Shown here in pieces: positions 16,000 to 23,535 of a DNA stretch of 38,792 bases. A program made the translations under genes and the position numbers. The DNA comes from an uncultured Sulfitobacter sp. (GTDB taxonomy: Bacteria > Pseudomonadota > Alphaproteobacteria > Rhodobacterales > Rhodobacteraceae), in contig CALFWM010000017.1 in assembly GCA_937928635.1 (NCBI GenBank), positions 1 through 38,792 of the forward strand, written 5' to 3'. Positions within the stretch are counted from its first letter, which is position 1, and every line of letters starts with the position of its first letter. The notes under the pieces were generated by a model, which saw only the letters and a program-made list of their open reading frames with translations, searched no databases and was not told the origin of the DNA.

Positions 16000-17070
16000 A
16001 TGATGTTTGATCTGCCCTCTGATGATGCGCTTTATGCCGCGCTGATGGCGCGCGACGTCCGATTTGAGGGACGCGCGTTTGTGGGTGTGACCTCAACAGG
16101 CGTCTTTTGCCGCCTGACCTGTCCTGCGCGCAAACCAAAGCGGGAAAATTGCCGGTTCTTTGACCAGATCGGCCCCTGTATTGAGGCGGGGTTTCGCCCT
16201 TGTCTGCGCTGCCACCCGATGGCCCCGGCGGCAGAGGCGGACCCAAATGTGGGTCATCTGCTGACAGCCCTCAGGGCGGCCCCCACGCGGCGCTGGTCAG
16301 AAATGGATGTCAGTGCCATGGGGCTTGATCCCTCCACTGTGCGCCGCGCGTTCAAGCGACACTTTGGCATGACATTTCTGGAGATGGCGCGCCTGACCCG
16401 GTTGCGCACGGCAGCTGCGGTTTTGCCCCAAGGCGGGCGCGTGATTGATGCGCAAATGGAGGCCGGATACGAAAGTGCAGCGGCCTTTCGGGCCAGTTTT
16501 GCGCGGATGCTGGGGATGGCACCGGGCAAGTTTGCGCAGGATGCGCTGCTGAGGGCCGATTGGATCGAGACCAGGCTAGGGGTGATGATCGCCGTCAGCG
16601 ACAAACGCGCACTTTATTTGCTGGAGTTTGCAGAGCGCAAAGTGCTGCCCGCCGAGCTGAAGCGGCTCTATGCCCACGCCAAAGGGTCGCTTGGTTTTGG
16701 TCGATTTGATCCCGTTGATCAGATCGCCGCTGAGATGGAGGCCTTTCTGGATCAGCGCAGGGCCCGATTTGAGGTCCCTCTTGCCCCTCTCGGCAGCGCG
16801 TTCACGCAAGAGGTCTGGCGCGCCTTGCGTGACATTCCCGCAGGCGAAACACGCAGCTATTCCGATGTCGCGCGCAGCATGGGGCGGCCCAATGCAACCC
16901 GGGCCGTGGCGCGCGCAAATGGCGCGAATCCGATTGCAGTTGTGATCCCCTGTCATAGGGTGCTGGGGGCGGATGGGGCGCTGACGGGCTATGGCGGTGG
17001 TTTGTGGCGCAAACAGGCCCTGATAGATTTGGAACGCGGGTTTGCCGCGCAAAAACAAGAGAAAACATGA
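16000..17070 (+). CDS. ada: Ada: methylphosphotriester sensor and O6-methylguanine-DNA methyltransferase
   Basis: 356 aa. The N-terminal domain has the four Ada zinc cysteines, C37, C41, C68 and C71 (GVFCRLTC and GFRPCLRC); C37 matches the one that takes a methyl group from phosphotriesters in E. coli Ada (Cys38). An AraC-type helix-turn-helix follows (about 105-180). The C-terminal methyltransferase domain has the active-site PCHRV with Cys318, which takes the methyl group from O6-methylguanine. Methylated Ada activates its own transcription. The protein is complete and cytoplasmic. Its stop overlaps the start of the next gene (ATGA), so they are co-translated. Confidence 0.93.
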   Translation: MMFDLPSDDALYAALMARDVRFEGRAFVGVTSTGVFCRLTCPARKPKRENCRFFDQIGPCIEAGFRPCLRCHPMAPAAEADPNVGHLLTALRAAPTRRWSEMDVSAMGLDPSTVRRAFKRHFGMTFLEMARLTRLRTAAAVLPQGGRVIDAQMEAGYESAAAFRASFARMLGMAPGKFAQDALLRADWIETRLGVMIAVSDKRALYLLEFAERKVLPAELKRLYAHAKGSLGFGRFDPVDQIAAEMEAFLDQRRARFEVPLAPLGSAFTQEVWRALRDIPAGETRSYSDVARSMGRPNATRAVARANGANPIAVVIPCHRVLGADGALTGYGGGLWRKQALIDLERGFAAQKQEKT

Positions 17071-17819
17071 TGGATCGGTCAGAAAAAGCGCATACCTTCA
17101 AGGCGTTGCACGTCAAAGGCACCCCATTGGTGTTGTATAATGCCTGGGACGCGGGGTCTGCCAGGGCGGTGGCAGATGCCGGCGCCCCAGCGATTGCAAC
17201 AGGCAGCTGGTCGGTTGCCGCCGCACAGGGGTTCGCGGATGGTGAGGCCTTGCCCATGGCCGATGCCCTGCGCGCGGCGGCACAGATTGTGAGCGCGGTA
17301 GACCTGCCCGTCAGCGTTGATTTTGAAGGGGGCTATGCGGTGGCGGCGGCCGAGGTTGGCCAGAACGTTGCCCGGTTGATTGAAACAGGGGCCATAGGGC
17401 TGAACTTTGAGGACCGGATTGTCGGGGCCAAGGGGCTGCACAGTATTGAGGTACAGGCCGCCCGCATTTCCGCCATTCGCGCCGCAGCCGAGGCCAAGGG
17501 CGCTGCGTTCTTTATCAACGCGCGCACGGATGTGTTTTTTCAAGGCTCAAAGGAGGCACCAGAGGTTTTGATGGCCGAGGCCCTTGCCCGCGCCGCCGCG
17601 TATAAAGACGCAGGCGCCGACGGCTTGTTTGTGCCGGGGGTGAACGATCCAGACCGGATTGCGCATATCTGTGCGGCGCAGGACCTGCCGGTCAATGTCA
17701 TGCGCGTGGGGCAGGAGATCGCGGCGCTGGCCGCATGCGGGGTTGCACGTATCAGCCATGGGCCCGCGCCCTATATCAAGGCCATGAAGGCATTAACCGC
17801 CGCCGCCACAGCCCTGTAG
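17067..17819 (+). CDS. Isocitrate lyase/PEP mutase family protein
   Basis: 250 aa from the ATG at 17067, which overlaps the ada stop; a second ATG follows directly at 17070. The alpha/beta-barrel of the PEP mutase/ICL superfamily is shown by LVLYNAWDAGSARAVADAG, VSVDFEGGYA (metal-binding Asp) and FFINARTDVFF. The KKCGH loop of true isocitrate lyases is absent. Relatives include carboxyphosphonoenolpyruvate mutase, oxaloacetate decarboxylases and methylisocitrate lyase, so it probably cleaves or forms a C-C or C-P bond in an oxo-acid. The substrate is open. Coupling to ada is unexpected and may place it under Ada control. Confidence 0.82.
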   Translation: MMDRSEKAHTFKALHVKGTPLVLYNAWDAGSARAVADAGAPAIATGSWSVAAAQGFADGEALPMADALRAAAQIVSAVDLPVSVDFEGGYAVAAAEVGQNVARLIETGAIGLNFEDRIVGAKGLHSIEVQAARISAIRAAAEAKGAAFFINARTDVFFQGSKEAPEVLMAEALARAAAYKDAGADGLFVPGVNDPDRIAHICAAQDLPVNVMRVGQEIAALAACGVARISHGPAPYIKAMKALTAAATAL

Positions 17820-17937
17820 CGGTGCCGCACACAGGCCCGCAGATGACGCAAAATGCCGCGCGCAGGCAGCTCATATATTGCTAGTTGGGGCAGGACTTGG
17901 CACGATGCCAAGGTCTGTCCAAACTGGGGAATACCAC

Positions 17938-19191
17938 ATGCGCTTTTCGGGCCTACGCATTCTGCGCGAGGGGGTGAGCGGCAACAAGGGGTGGGGGCCG
18001 CACTGGCGCGACCCTGAACCCAAGGCCGAATATGACGCGATCATCATCGGGGGCGGCGGGCATGGGCTGGCCACGGCATATTATCTGGCCAAAAACCACG
18101 GGATGACCAACATTGCCGTGCTTGAAAAAGGGTATCTGGGCGGGGGTAACGTGGGGCGCAACACAACAATTGTGCGCGCCAATTATATGCTGGAGGGTAA
18201 CAGCCAGTTCTATTCCCACTCGCTCAAGCTGTGGGAGGGGATGGAACAGGATCTGAACTACAACACCATGCTGTCCCAGCGCGGGCATTTGATGTTGTGC
18301 CATTCAGATGGTCAGCGCGACGCCTATGCACGGCGCGGCAATATGATGATCAGCCAGGGTGATGACGCCGAATTGCTGGACCCTGCGGGCGTGCGACGCC
18401 TGATTCCCTATCTTGATTTTGAAAACACGCGGTTCCCGATCTATGGCGGGTTGCTGCACCGCCGTGCGGGTTCGGCGCGCCATGATGCGGTTGCCTGGGG
18501 CTATGCCCGCGGGGCCGATCAGCGCGGGGTGGATTTGATCCAACAGTGTGAGGTCACCGGGATTGACATCGAAAACGGTCAGGTGCGCGGAGTGCAAACC
18601 ACACGCGGCGCGATCAGGGCCAAGAAGGTCGGGATCGTGGTGGCGGGGCGCTCAGGACAGGTGGCGGCGATGGCGGGCATGCGCCTGCCGATTGAAAGCC
18701 ATGTATTGCAGGCCTTTGTCACCGAAGGGCTCAAGCCGATCATCGACCATGTGGTCAGCTTTGGTATGGGGCATTTTTATATCAGCCAGTCGGATAAGGG
18801 CGGGCTGGTCTTTGGCGGGGATCTGGATTTTTATGCCTCCTACGCGCAGCGCGGCAATATGCCGATGATGGAGCATGTGATGGAGGCGGGCATGACCCTG
18901 ATGCCAATGATCGGCAAGGCCAGGGTGCTGCGCAGCTGGGGCGGGATCATGGACATGACGCCTGACGGATCCCCGATGATTGACAAGACAGATACGCAGG
19001 GGCTCTTTGTCAATTGCGGGTGGTGTTACGGCGGGTTCAAGGCGGTGCCCGGATCAGGCTATTCCTTTGCCCATCTGATGGCGACGGGACACCACCATGA
19101 ACCGGCAGAGAAATTCCGGCTGGACCGGTTTCGCACGGGCTTTGGCCTGATGGACGAGGAGGCGACAGGTGCGCAGCATAACCTTCACTAG
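17938..19191 (+). CDS. soxB: Sarcosine oxidase subunit beta
   Basis: 417 aa from the ATG at 17938 (TGGGGAA upstream); an open frame reaching 17878 is not needed. The FAD-binding dinucleotide motif IIGGGGHGLATAYYLAK lies near residues 36-52. RRAGSARHDAVAWGYARGA contains His182, which probably matches the histidine that covalently carries FMN in characterised heterotetrameric sarcosine oxidases (His173 there). The beta subunit holds the site where sarcosine is oxidised to glycine and formaldehyde, with electrons passing to O2. It is the first gene of the soxBDAG operon; the 84-bp gap to soxD holds a copy of the dispersed repeat. Confidence 0.93.
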   Translation: MRFSGLRILREGVSGNKGWGPHWRDPEPKAEYDAIIIGGGGHGLATAYYLAKNHGMTNIAVLEKGYLGGGNVGRNTTIVRANYMLEGNSQFYSHSLKLWEGMEQDLNYNTMLSQRGHLMLCHSDGQRDAYARRGNMMISQGDDAELLDPAGVRRLIPYLDFENTRFPIYGGLLHRRAGSARHDAVAWGYARGADQRGVDLIQQCEVTGIDIENGQVRGVQTTRGAIRAKKVGIVVAGRSGQVAAMAGMRLPIESHVLQAFVTEGLKPIIDHVVSFGMGHFYISQSDKGGLVFGGDLDFYASYAQRGNMPMMEHVMEAGMTLMPMIGKARVLRSWGGIMDMTPDGSPMIDKTDTQGLFVNCGWCYGGFKAVPGSGYSFAHLMATGHHHEPAEKFRLDRFRTGFGLMDEEATGAQHNLH

Positions 19192-19216
19192 AACCCGCAG
19201 TGCCCGACGTGAGTGC

Positions 19217-19251
19217 GGGATTGAGTTTATTTGGAAGGGTGAAACAGGGGG
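19217..19251 (+). repeat. Dispersed repeat, copy 1 (upstream of soxD)
   Basis: The sequence GGGATTGAGTTTATT (plus one extra T), then GGAAGGGTGAAA, then a G-rich tail (CAGGGGG). It is nearly identical to copies at 23421 and 36528, is on the same strand, and ends 24 bp before the soxD start. The extra T is the only core difference. Confidence 0.85.
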
Positions 19252-19275
19252 CTGCGCGCCTTCTGGAGGGATTTC

Positions 19276-19542
19276 ATGAGGATCAACTGTCCGATCTGTG
19301 GAAGTCGTGAGCGGCGCGAGTTTTATTATCAGGGGGCTGCGCTGGCGCGGCCCGCGCCCGATGCCGGTGAGGCCGCTTGGGATGATTACATGCATCTGCG
19401 GGACAACCCCGCCGGGGAGACGCGCGATATGTGGTGTCATGAGGGGGGCTGTGGGGCCTGGATTGTTGTGACGCGCAACACGGTGACCCATGACGTGGTA
19501 AGCACCGCATTGGCGACAGATGCGCGGACGGTTTTGGCATGA
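19276..19542 (+). CDS. soxD: Sarcosine oxidase subunit delta
   Basis: 88 aa, the usual length. Zinc ligands are visible in CPICG at the N-terminus (C5, C8) and in WCHEGGCGAW at about 53-62, matching the structural zinc site of the delta subunit. Its exact catalytic role is not established, but it is required for the heterotetramer. The start has GGAGGG upstream, and the stop overlaps the soxA start (ATGA at 19539). It lies 84 bp after soxB, and this gap carries the dispersed repeat, which is an unusual break in an operon normally packed tightly. Confidence 0.9.
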   Translation: MRINCPICGSRERREFYYQGAALARPAPDAGEAAWDDYMHLRDNPAGETRDMWCHEGGCGAWIVVTRNTVTHDVVSTALATDARTVLA

Positions 19543-22475
19543 GGATTGCTGGCAAGGGGCTGATTGATCGCAGTCAGAAGGTGTCTTTTTCCTTTGATGG
19601 GACGTCTTATCAAGGGTTTGCAGGGGACACTGTTGCATCAGCCCTGCTGGCAAATGACATCACCCTGATGGGGCGATCGTTTAAGTATCACCGTCCGCGC
19701 GGCGTGTTGAGCGCAGGCAGTGAAGAGCCCAATGCGCTGATCACCACCGGACAAGGCGGGGGGCGCGCGCCAAATGTGCGCGCGACGGTGCAGGAGATCT
19801 ATGGCGGCCTGGTCACACGCAGCCAGAATGCATGGCCCAGTCTTGGGTTTGATGTGATGGCCATGAACGATCTGGGCGCGCCGTTTCTGGGGGCCGGGTT
19901 TTATTACAAGACCTTCATGTGGCCAAAACAGTTCTGGGAGGCGGTCTATGAACCGGTGATCCGCAAGGCGGCCGGGCTTGGGGCGTTAAGTGGTAAGAAC
20001 AATGAAGACACCTATGAAAAGGCCTATGCCTTTTGTGATCTGCTGGTCATTGGTGGCGGTCCCGCCGGGCTGATGGCCGCCTGGGCCGCCGCGCAGGCCG
20101 GGGCGGATGTGATCCTCGCGGACGAGGATGCCCTGATCGGGGGGCGGCTGAACGCGGAAACGCACGCGGTGGAGGGCATGCCCGGTGCCACCTGGGCCGC
20201 GCAGATGGCCGCGCAGCTCGGCGAGATGGAAAATGTGCGCATCATGACGCGCACCACCGTCACGGGCGCCTATGACGGCGGTATGTTTGGGGCGCTGGAG
20301 CGGGTCAATCAGCACAATGACAGGCGGGGTGGCGCGGCCCCGTTGGAGAGTTTTTGGCGCATTCATGCACGGCAATCCATTCTGGCCGCTGGCGCGTTGG
20401 AGCGGCCCGTGGCCTTTCAAAACAACGACCGTCCCGGCATCATGACCGCAGGGGCCGTGCGGGCCTATCTGAACCGCTGGGGTGTCAGCGCGGGCAAACA
20501 GGTCACGGTTTTTGGCAACAATGACGATGCCCACCAGACCGCGCGGGATTTGCACGCCGCCGGGGTGCATGTGGCCGCCCTGATTGACAGCCGCCATGAC
20601 GCGGTTGTGGAGGGCGCGGATTTTCCGGTCTATCGCGGTGCACAGGTGTGCAATGCGACGGGGCGCAAGGCCTTGGAGAGCATCACGCTGCGCTCTGCGC
20701 ATGGGGAGCAGGCGATCCAGACCGATTGTCTGGCCATGTCGGGGGGGTGGAACCCGTCGGTGCATCTGACCTGCCATATGAACGGGCGGCCCCGGTGGAA
20801 CGCAGATGTGCAGGCCTTTGTGCCCACGCCGGGGGCTGTGCCGGGCATGCATGTGGCCGGGGCCTGTAACGGGGTGTTTTCGACCCATGGCTGTTTGCAA
20901 GCCGGGGTGGTGGCCGCCAAAACGGCCATGGCCGCCTTGGGAAAACGCGCGACATCTGTGCAGGTGCCACAGGCCGAGGATGCGCCTTATCGCCTGACCC
21001 CGCTTTGGGCAGTGCCCGGCAAGGGACGCGCCTGGCTCGATTTTCAGAACGATGTGTCGGTCAAGGATGTCAAACAGGCGGCGGTGGAGAGCTTTCGCTC
21101 CGTTGAGCACATGAAACGCTATACGACCCAGGGCATGGCGACGGATCAGGGTAAATCGTCAAATGTTATCGCGCTAGCGGTCTTGGCCGATGCCACCGGA
21201 CGTGGGATTCCGGAAACCGGGACAACCACCTTTCGCCCGCCTTACGTGCCGGTGTCGATCGCGGCGATGGGGGCAGGTGCGCAGGGCAAAGGGTTTGCAC
21301 CCGAACGCCTGACCACCAGCCACGCCAGGTCAAAAGCCATGAACGCGCCCATGATCGAGGCGGGTCTGTGGTATCGTCCCAGCTATTTCCCCAAAGCCGC
21401 AGAAACCCATTGGCGTCACTCCTGTGACCGTGAAGTTGGCTATGTGCGCAAGGCGGTCGGCATTTGTGATGTCTCAACCCTGGGCAAGATCGACATTCAG
21501 GGGCCGGATGCGGCCAGATTGCTCGATTTTGTCTATACCAATGTGTTTTCCACCCTGAAAATTGGGCGGGTGCGATACGGATTGATGCTGCGCGAAGATG
21601 GGCATGTGATGGATGACGGCACCTGTGCGCGGCTGGGAGATCAGCATTATGTCATGACCACCACAACCGCCGCAGCCGGGGTGGTGATGCGGCATCTGGA
21701 GTGGGTCACACAGGCGCTGCACCCTGAATGGCGGGTCAGGTTTGCCTCTGTCACAGAACACTGGGCGCAATTTGCGGTGGCCGGGCCCAAATCGCGTGAT
21801 CTGTTAAACGAGGTGTTGGGCGCGCCGCTGGACAACGAACACTGGCCCTTTATGGCATGCGGCGCGGTTGAGGTGGCAGGGGTGGCGGGGCGGCTGTTTC
21901 GCATCTCGTTTTCGGGTGAGCATGCCTATGAGGTTGCAGTGCCTGCGCGCTATGGTGCCGCGCTGTTTGATCTTTTGCTGGCCAAGGCAGAGGCGCTGGG
22001 CGGCGGGGCCTATGGGATGGAGGCGCTGAACGTCTTGCGCATCGAAAAAGGGTTTATCACGCACGGTGAAATTGACGGACGTGTGACCGCCTTTGACATC
22101 GGGATGCAGCGGACGGTGTCAGACAAAAAGGACTGCATTGGCAAAACCATGTCACAGCGGCCCGGATTGATGGATGCAGAGCGCCCGCAGTTGGTAGGGT
22201 TGCGGCCCGTTGAGACGGCACAGGAGCTCTCGGGTGGTGCGCATCTTTATGATCAGGGGGCGGAAGCCATTCGCACCAATATACAGGGCTATGTGACCTC
22301 TGTGGCCTATTCGCCCACGCTGGGGCACATGATTGCACAGGCTTTCGTGGCGCGCGGGGCTGCGCGGATGGGCGAAGTGATCCGGTTTGTGGATGCGGTT
22401 CGAGGGTTGGAGGCAGAGGTGGAAATCTGCGCGCCGGTCTTTGTGGACCCGGAAGGGGAGCGTGTGCGTGGTTGA
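19539..22475 (+). CDS. soxA: Sarcosine oxidase subunit alpha
   Basis: 978 aa, full length. Residues 1-100 form a ferredoxin-like N-terminal domain, with FDGTSYQGFAGDTVASALL and SFKYHRPRGVLSAG typical of alpha subunits. An NAD-binding motif (VIGGGPAGLMAAWAAAQAG) starts near residue 170, and a second nucleotide-binding region near 310 (VFGNNDDAHQTARDL). From about 600 the protein becomes a GcvT-like aminomethyltransferase/tetrahydrofolate-binding domain, where formaldehyde is captured as 5,10-methylene-THF. It works with beta, delta and gamma in the cytoplasm. It overlaps soxD by 4 bp and soxG by 8 bp. Confidence 0.93.
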   Translation: MRIAGKGLIDRSQKVSFSFDGTSYQGFAGDTVASALLANDITLMGRSFKYHRPRGVLSAGSEEPNALITTGQGGGRAPNVRATVQEIYGGLVTRSQNAWPSLGFDVMAMNDLGAPFLGAGFYYKTFMWPKQFWEAVYEPVIRKAAGLGALSGKNNEDTYEKAYAFCDLLVIGGGPAGLMAAWAAAQAGADVILADEDALIGGRLNAETHAVEGMPGATWAAQMAAQLGEMENVRIMTRTTVTGAYDGGMFGALERVNQHNDRRGGAAPLESFWRIHARQSILAAGALERPVAFQNNDRPGIMTAGAVRAYLNRWGVSAGKQVTVFGNNDDAHQTARDLHAAGVHVAALIDSRHDAVVEGADFPVYRGAQVCNATGRKALESITLRSAHGEQAIQTDCLAMSGGWNPSVHLTCHMNGRPRWNADVQAFVPTPGAVPGMHVAGACNGVFSTHGCLQAGVVAAKTAMAALGKRATSVQVPQAEDAPYRLTPLWAVPGKGRAWLDFQNDVSVKDVKQAAVESFRSVEHMKRYTTQGMATDQGKSSNVIALAVLADATGRGIPETGTTTFRPPYVPVSIAAMGAGAQGKGFAPERLTTSHARSKAMNAPMIEAGLWYRPSYFPKAAETHWRHSCDREVGYVRKAVGICDVSTLGKIDIQGPDAARLLDFVYTNVFSTLKIGRVRYGLMLREDGHVMDDGTCARLGDQHYVMTTTTAAAGVVMRHLEWVTQALHPEWRVRFASVTEHWAQFAVAGPKSRDLLNEVLGAPLDNEHWPFMACGAVEVAGVAGRLFRISFSGEHAYEVAVPARYGAALFDLLLAKAEALGGGAYGMEALNVLRIEKGFITHGEIDGRVTAFDIGMQRTVSDKKDCIGKTMSQRPGLMDAERPQLVGLRPVETAQELSGGAHLYDQGAEAIRTNIQGYVTSVAYSPTLGHMIAQAFVARGAARMGEVIRFVDAVRGLEAEVEICAPVFVDPEGERVRG

Positions 22476-23010
22476 GTTGGAACAAAAGTTGCCCTGCGCC
22501 GGTTTGCTGCCGCTGAGCATTGGCAAGGTCACACTGGAGGAGGTGGATTTGGGCCAGCTGTGCTCGTTGTCCCCTTTTGGGGACGCTTCGCTTTTGGGGG
22601 CTGCACTTGAGCAACACCACGGGATGGCATTGCCACAGCCGGGGCGTATGACGGGCAAGGCCGGTGCGCGTTGTATCTGGTTTGGGCGAGAGACCTGGCT
22701 GCTGGCCGGGCCTGTGGCCTATGCCGATTTGGCGCAGAGCGCCGCTGTTGTGGATCAATCAGACGGCTGGGCCAGTGTTGCGCTGAGGGGACCGGGCGCG
22801 GTTGATGTACTGGCGCGGCTGGTGCCAGTTGATCTGCGCGAGAGCACATTCAAACGGGGGCACAGCGCACGCACGATGGTGCAGCATATGACCGCCTCGA
22901 TCACCCGCACCGGGGCGCAGAGTTTTCTGATCCTTGTTTTTCGCTCAATGGCAGGCACCCTGGTGCACGATCTGAAGTGCGCTATGGAAGCTGTTGCCTC
23001 GCGTCGGTAA
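22468..23010 (+). CDS. soxG: Sarcosine oxidase subunit gamma
   Basis: 180 aa from a GTG at 22468, which overlaps the end of soxA by 8 bp and has GGAAGGGGAG at 22451-22460, a good ribosome-binding site. The frame is open upstream only inside soxA. The sequence is a GcvT-like fold (SIGKVTLEEVDLGQL, DQSDGWASVALRGPGAVDVL, KRGHSARTMVQHM, FRSMAGTLVHDL) and fits the gamma subunit, which packs against the folate domain of alpha. Co-translation with soxA is supported by the overlap. It closes the sox operon. Confidence 0.9.
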   Translation: MVELEQKLPCAGLLPLSIGKVTLEEVDLGQLCSLSPFGDASLLGAALEQHHGMALPQPGRMTGKAGARCIWFGRETWLLAGPVAYADLAQSAAVVDQSDGWASVALRGPGAVDVLARLVPVDLRESTFKRGHSARTMVQHMTASITRTGAQSFLILVFRSMAGTLVHDLKCAMEAVASRR

Positions 23011-23052
23011 GATGCGAAAAACGATACATAAACAACGTGAGAGGAGTGAGTG

Positions 23053-23364
23053 ATGAAACGGATCTGTCAGGCGGCTGTGGCCCTTGTGATGACTGTTACG
23101 GCGAGCAGTGTAAGTGCGGCCAGCGCCAAGGAAAAGGACTGTGGATATCAGGCCGATATTGTTGCTGCGGTACAAAAGGCGCGGTTGGACCGGGTGCGTG
23201 AAAAGGACGTCACCGAGGTTGTGCTGGCCGGTGAGGTCACCTGGCCCGAGAATTACAACGCCGCCATTCCGATTTTTGCAGGCGAAGTCTATAAGCTCAA
23301 GATGCGCGATTTGCGCAATTCCGATCAGGGTGCAGCCTGGCGTAAACTGTGTTTGGCGAATTAG
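23053..23364 (+). CDS. Small secreted protein of unknown function
   Basis: 103 aa from the ATG at 23053 (GAGGAG upstream). A signal peptide is clear: KR, hydrophobic residues 6-19, then SVSAASA cleavage-like residues near 24. The mature part is about 80 residues with two cysteines (KDCGYQADI and RKLCLAN), which may form a disulfide. It also contains WPENYNAAIPIFAGEVYK. I recognise no named family. It follows soxG by 42 bp and may be read from the sox transcript, but a role with sarcosine oxidase is not implied by its sequence. Confidence 0.7.
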   Translation: MKRICQAAVALVMTVTASSVSAASAKEKDCGYQADIVAAVQKARLDRVREKDVTEVVLAGEVTWPENYNAAIPIFAGEVYKLKMRDLRNSDQGAAWRKLCLAN

Positions 23365-23420
23365 GGATTGGATCAAGGGGTCTTGACCCTAACGCCAAAG
23401 GCGGCGCTTGGGGCTCTGTT

Positions 23421-23454
23421 GGGATTGAGTTTATTGGAAGGGTGAAATGGGGGG
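23421..23454 (+). repeat. Dispersed repeat, copy 2 (upstream of dnaG)
   Basis: The core GGGATTGAGTTTATT then GGAAGGGTGAAA, with the tail TGGGGGG. The core is identical to copy 3 (36528) and differs from copy 1 by one T. It ends 81 bp upstream of the dnaG start and is on the same strand. Confidence 0.85.
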
Positions 23455-23535
23455 CAGCACGTTTGACTTGAGCGAAGTGCGTGTTGTGAAGGGGCAGGTA
23501 CTGGACTCTTAAACGCCGCTCTCCATATATGGGGT

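Noticed and set aside
23365..23384. Hairpin after the small secreted protein gene as a terminator
   Set aside because: The stem has a mismatch and no T-tract follows, so I did not list it.
23523..23532. CCATATATGG palindrome before dnaG as an operator
   Set aside because: It is only 10 bp, AT-rich at the centre and 4 bp from the ATG; chance or part of an AT-rich -10 region is as likely.
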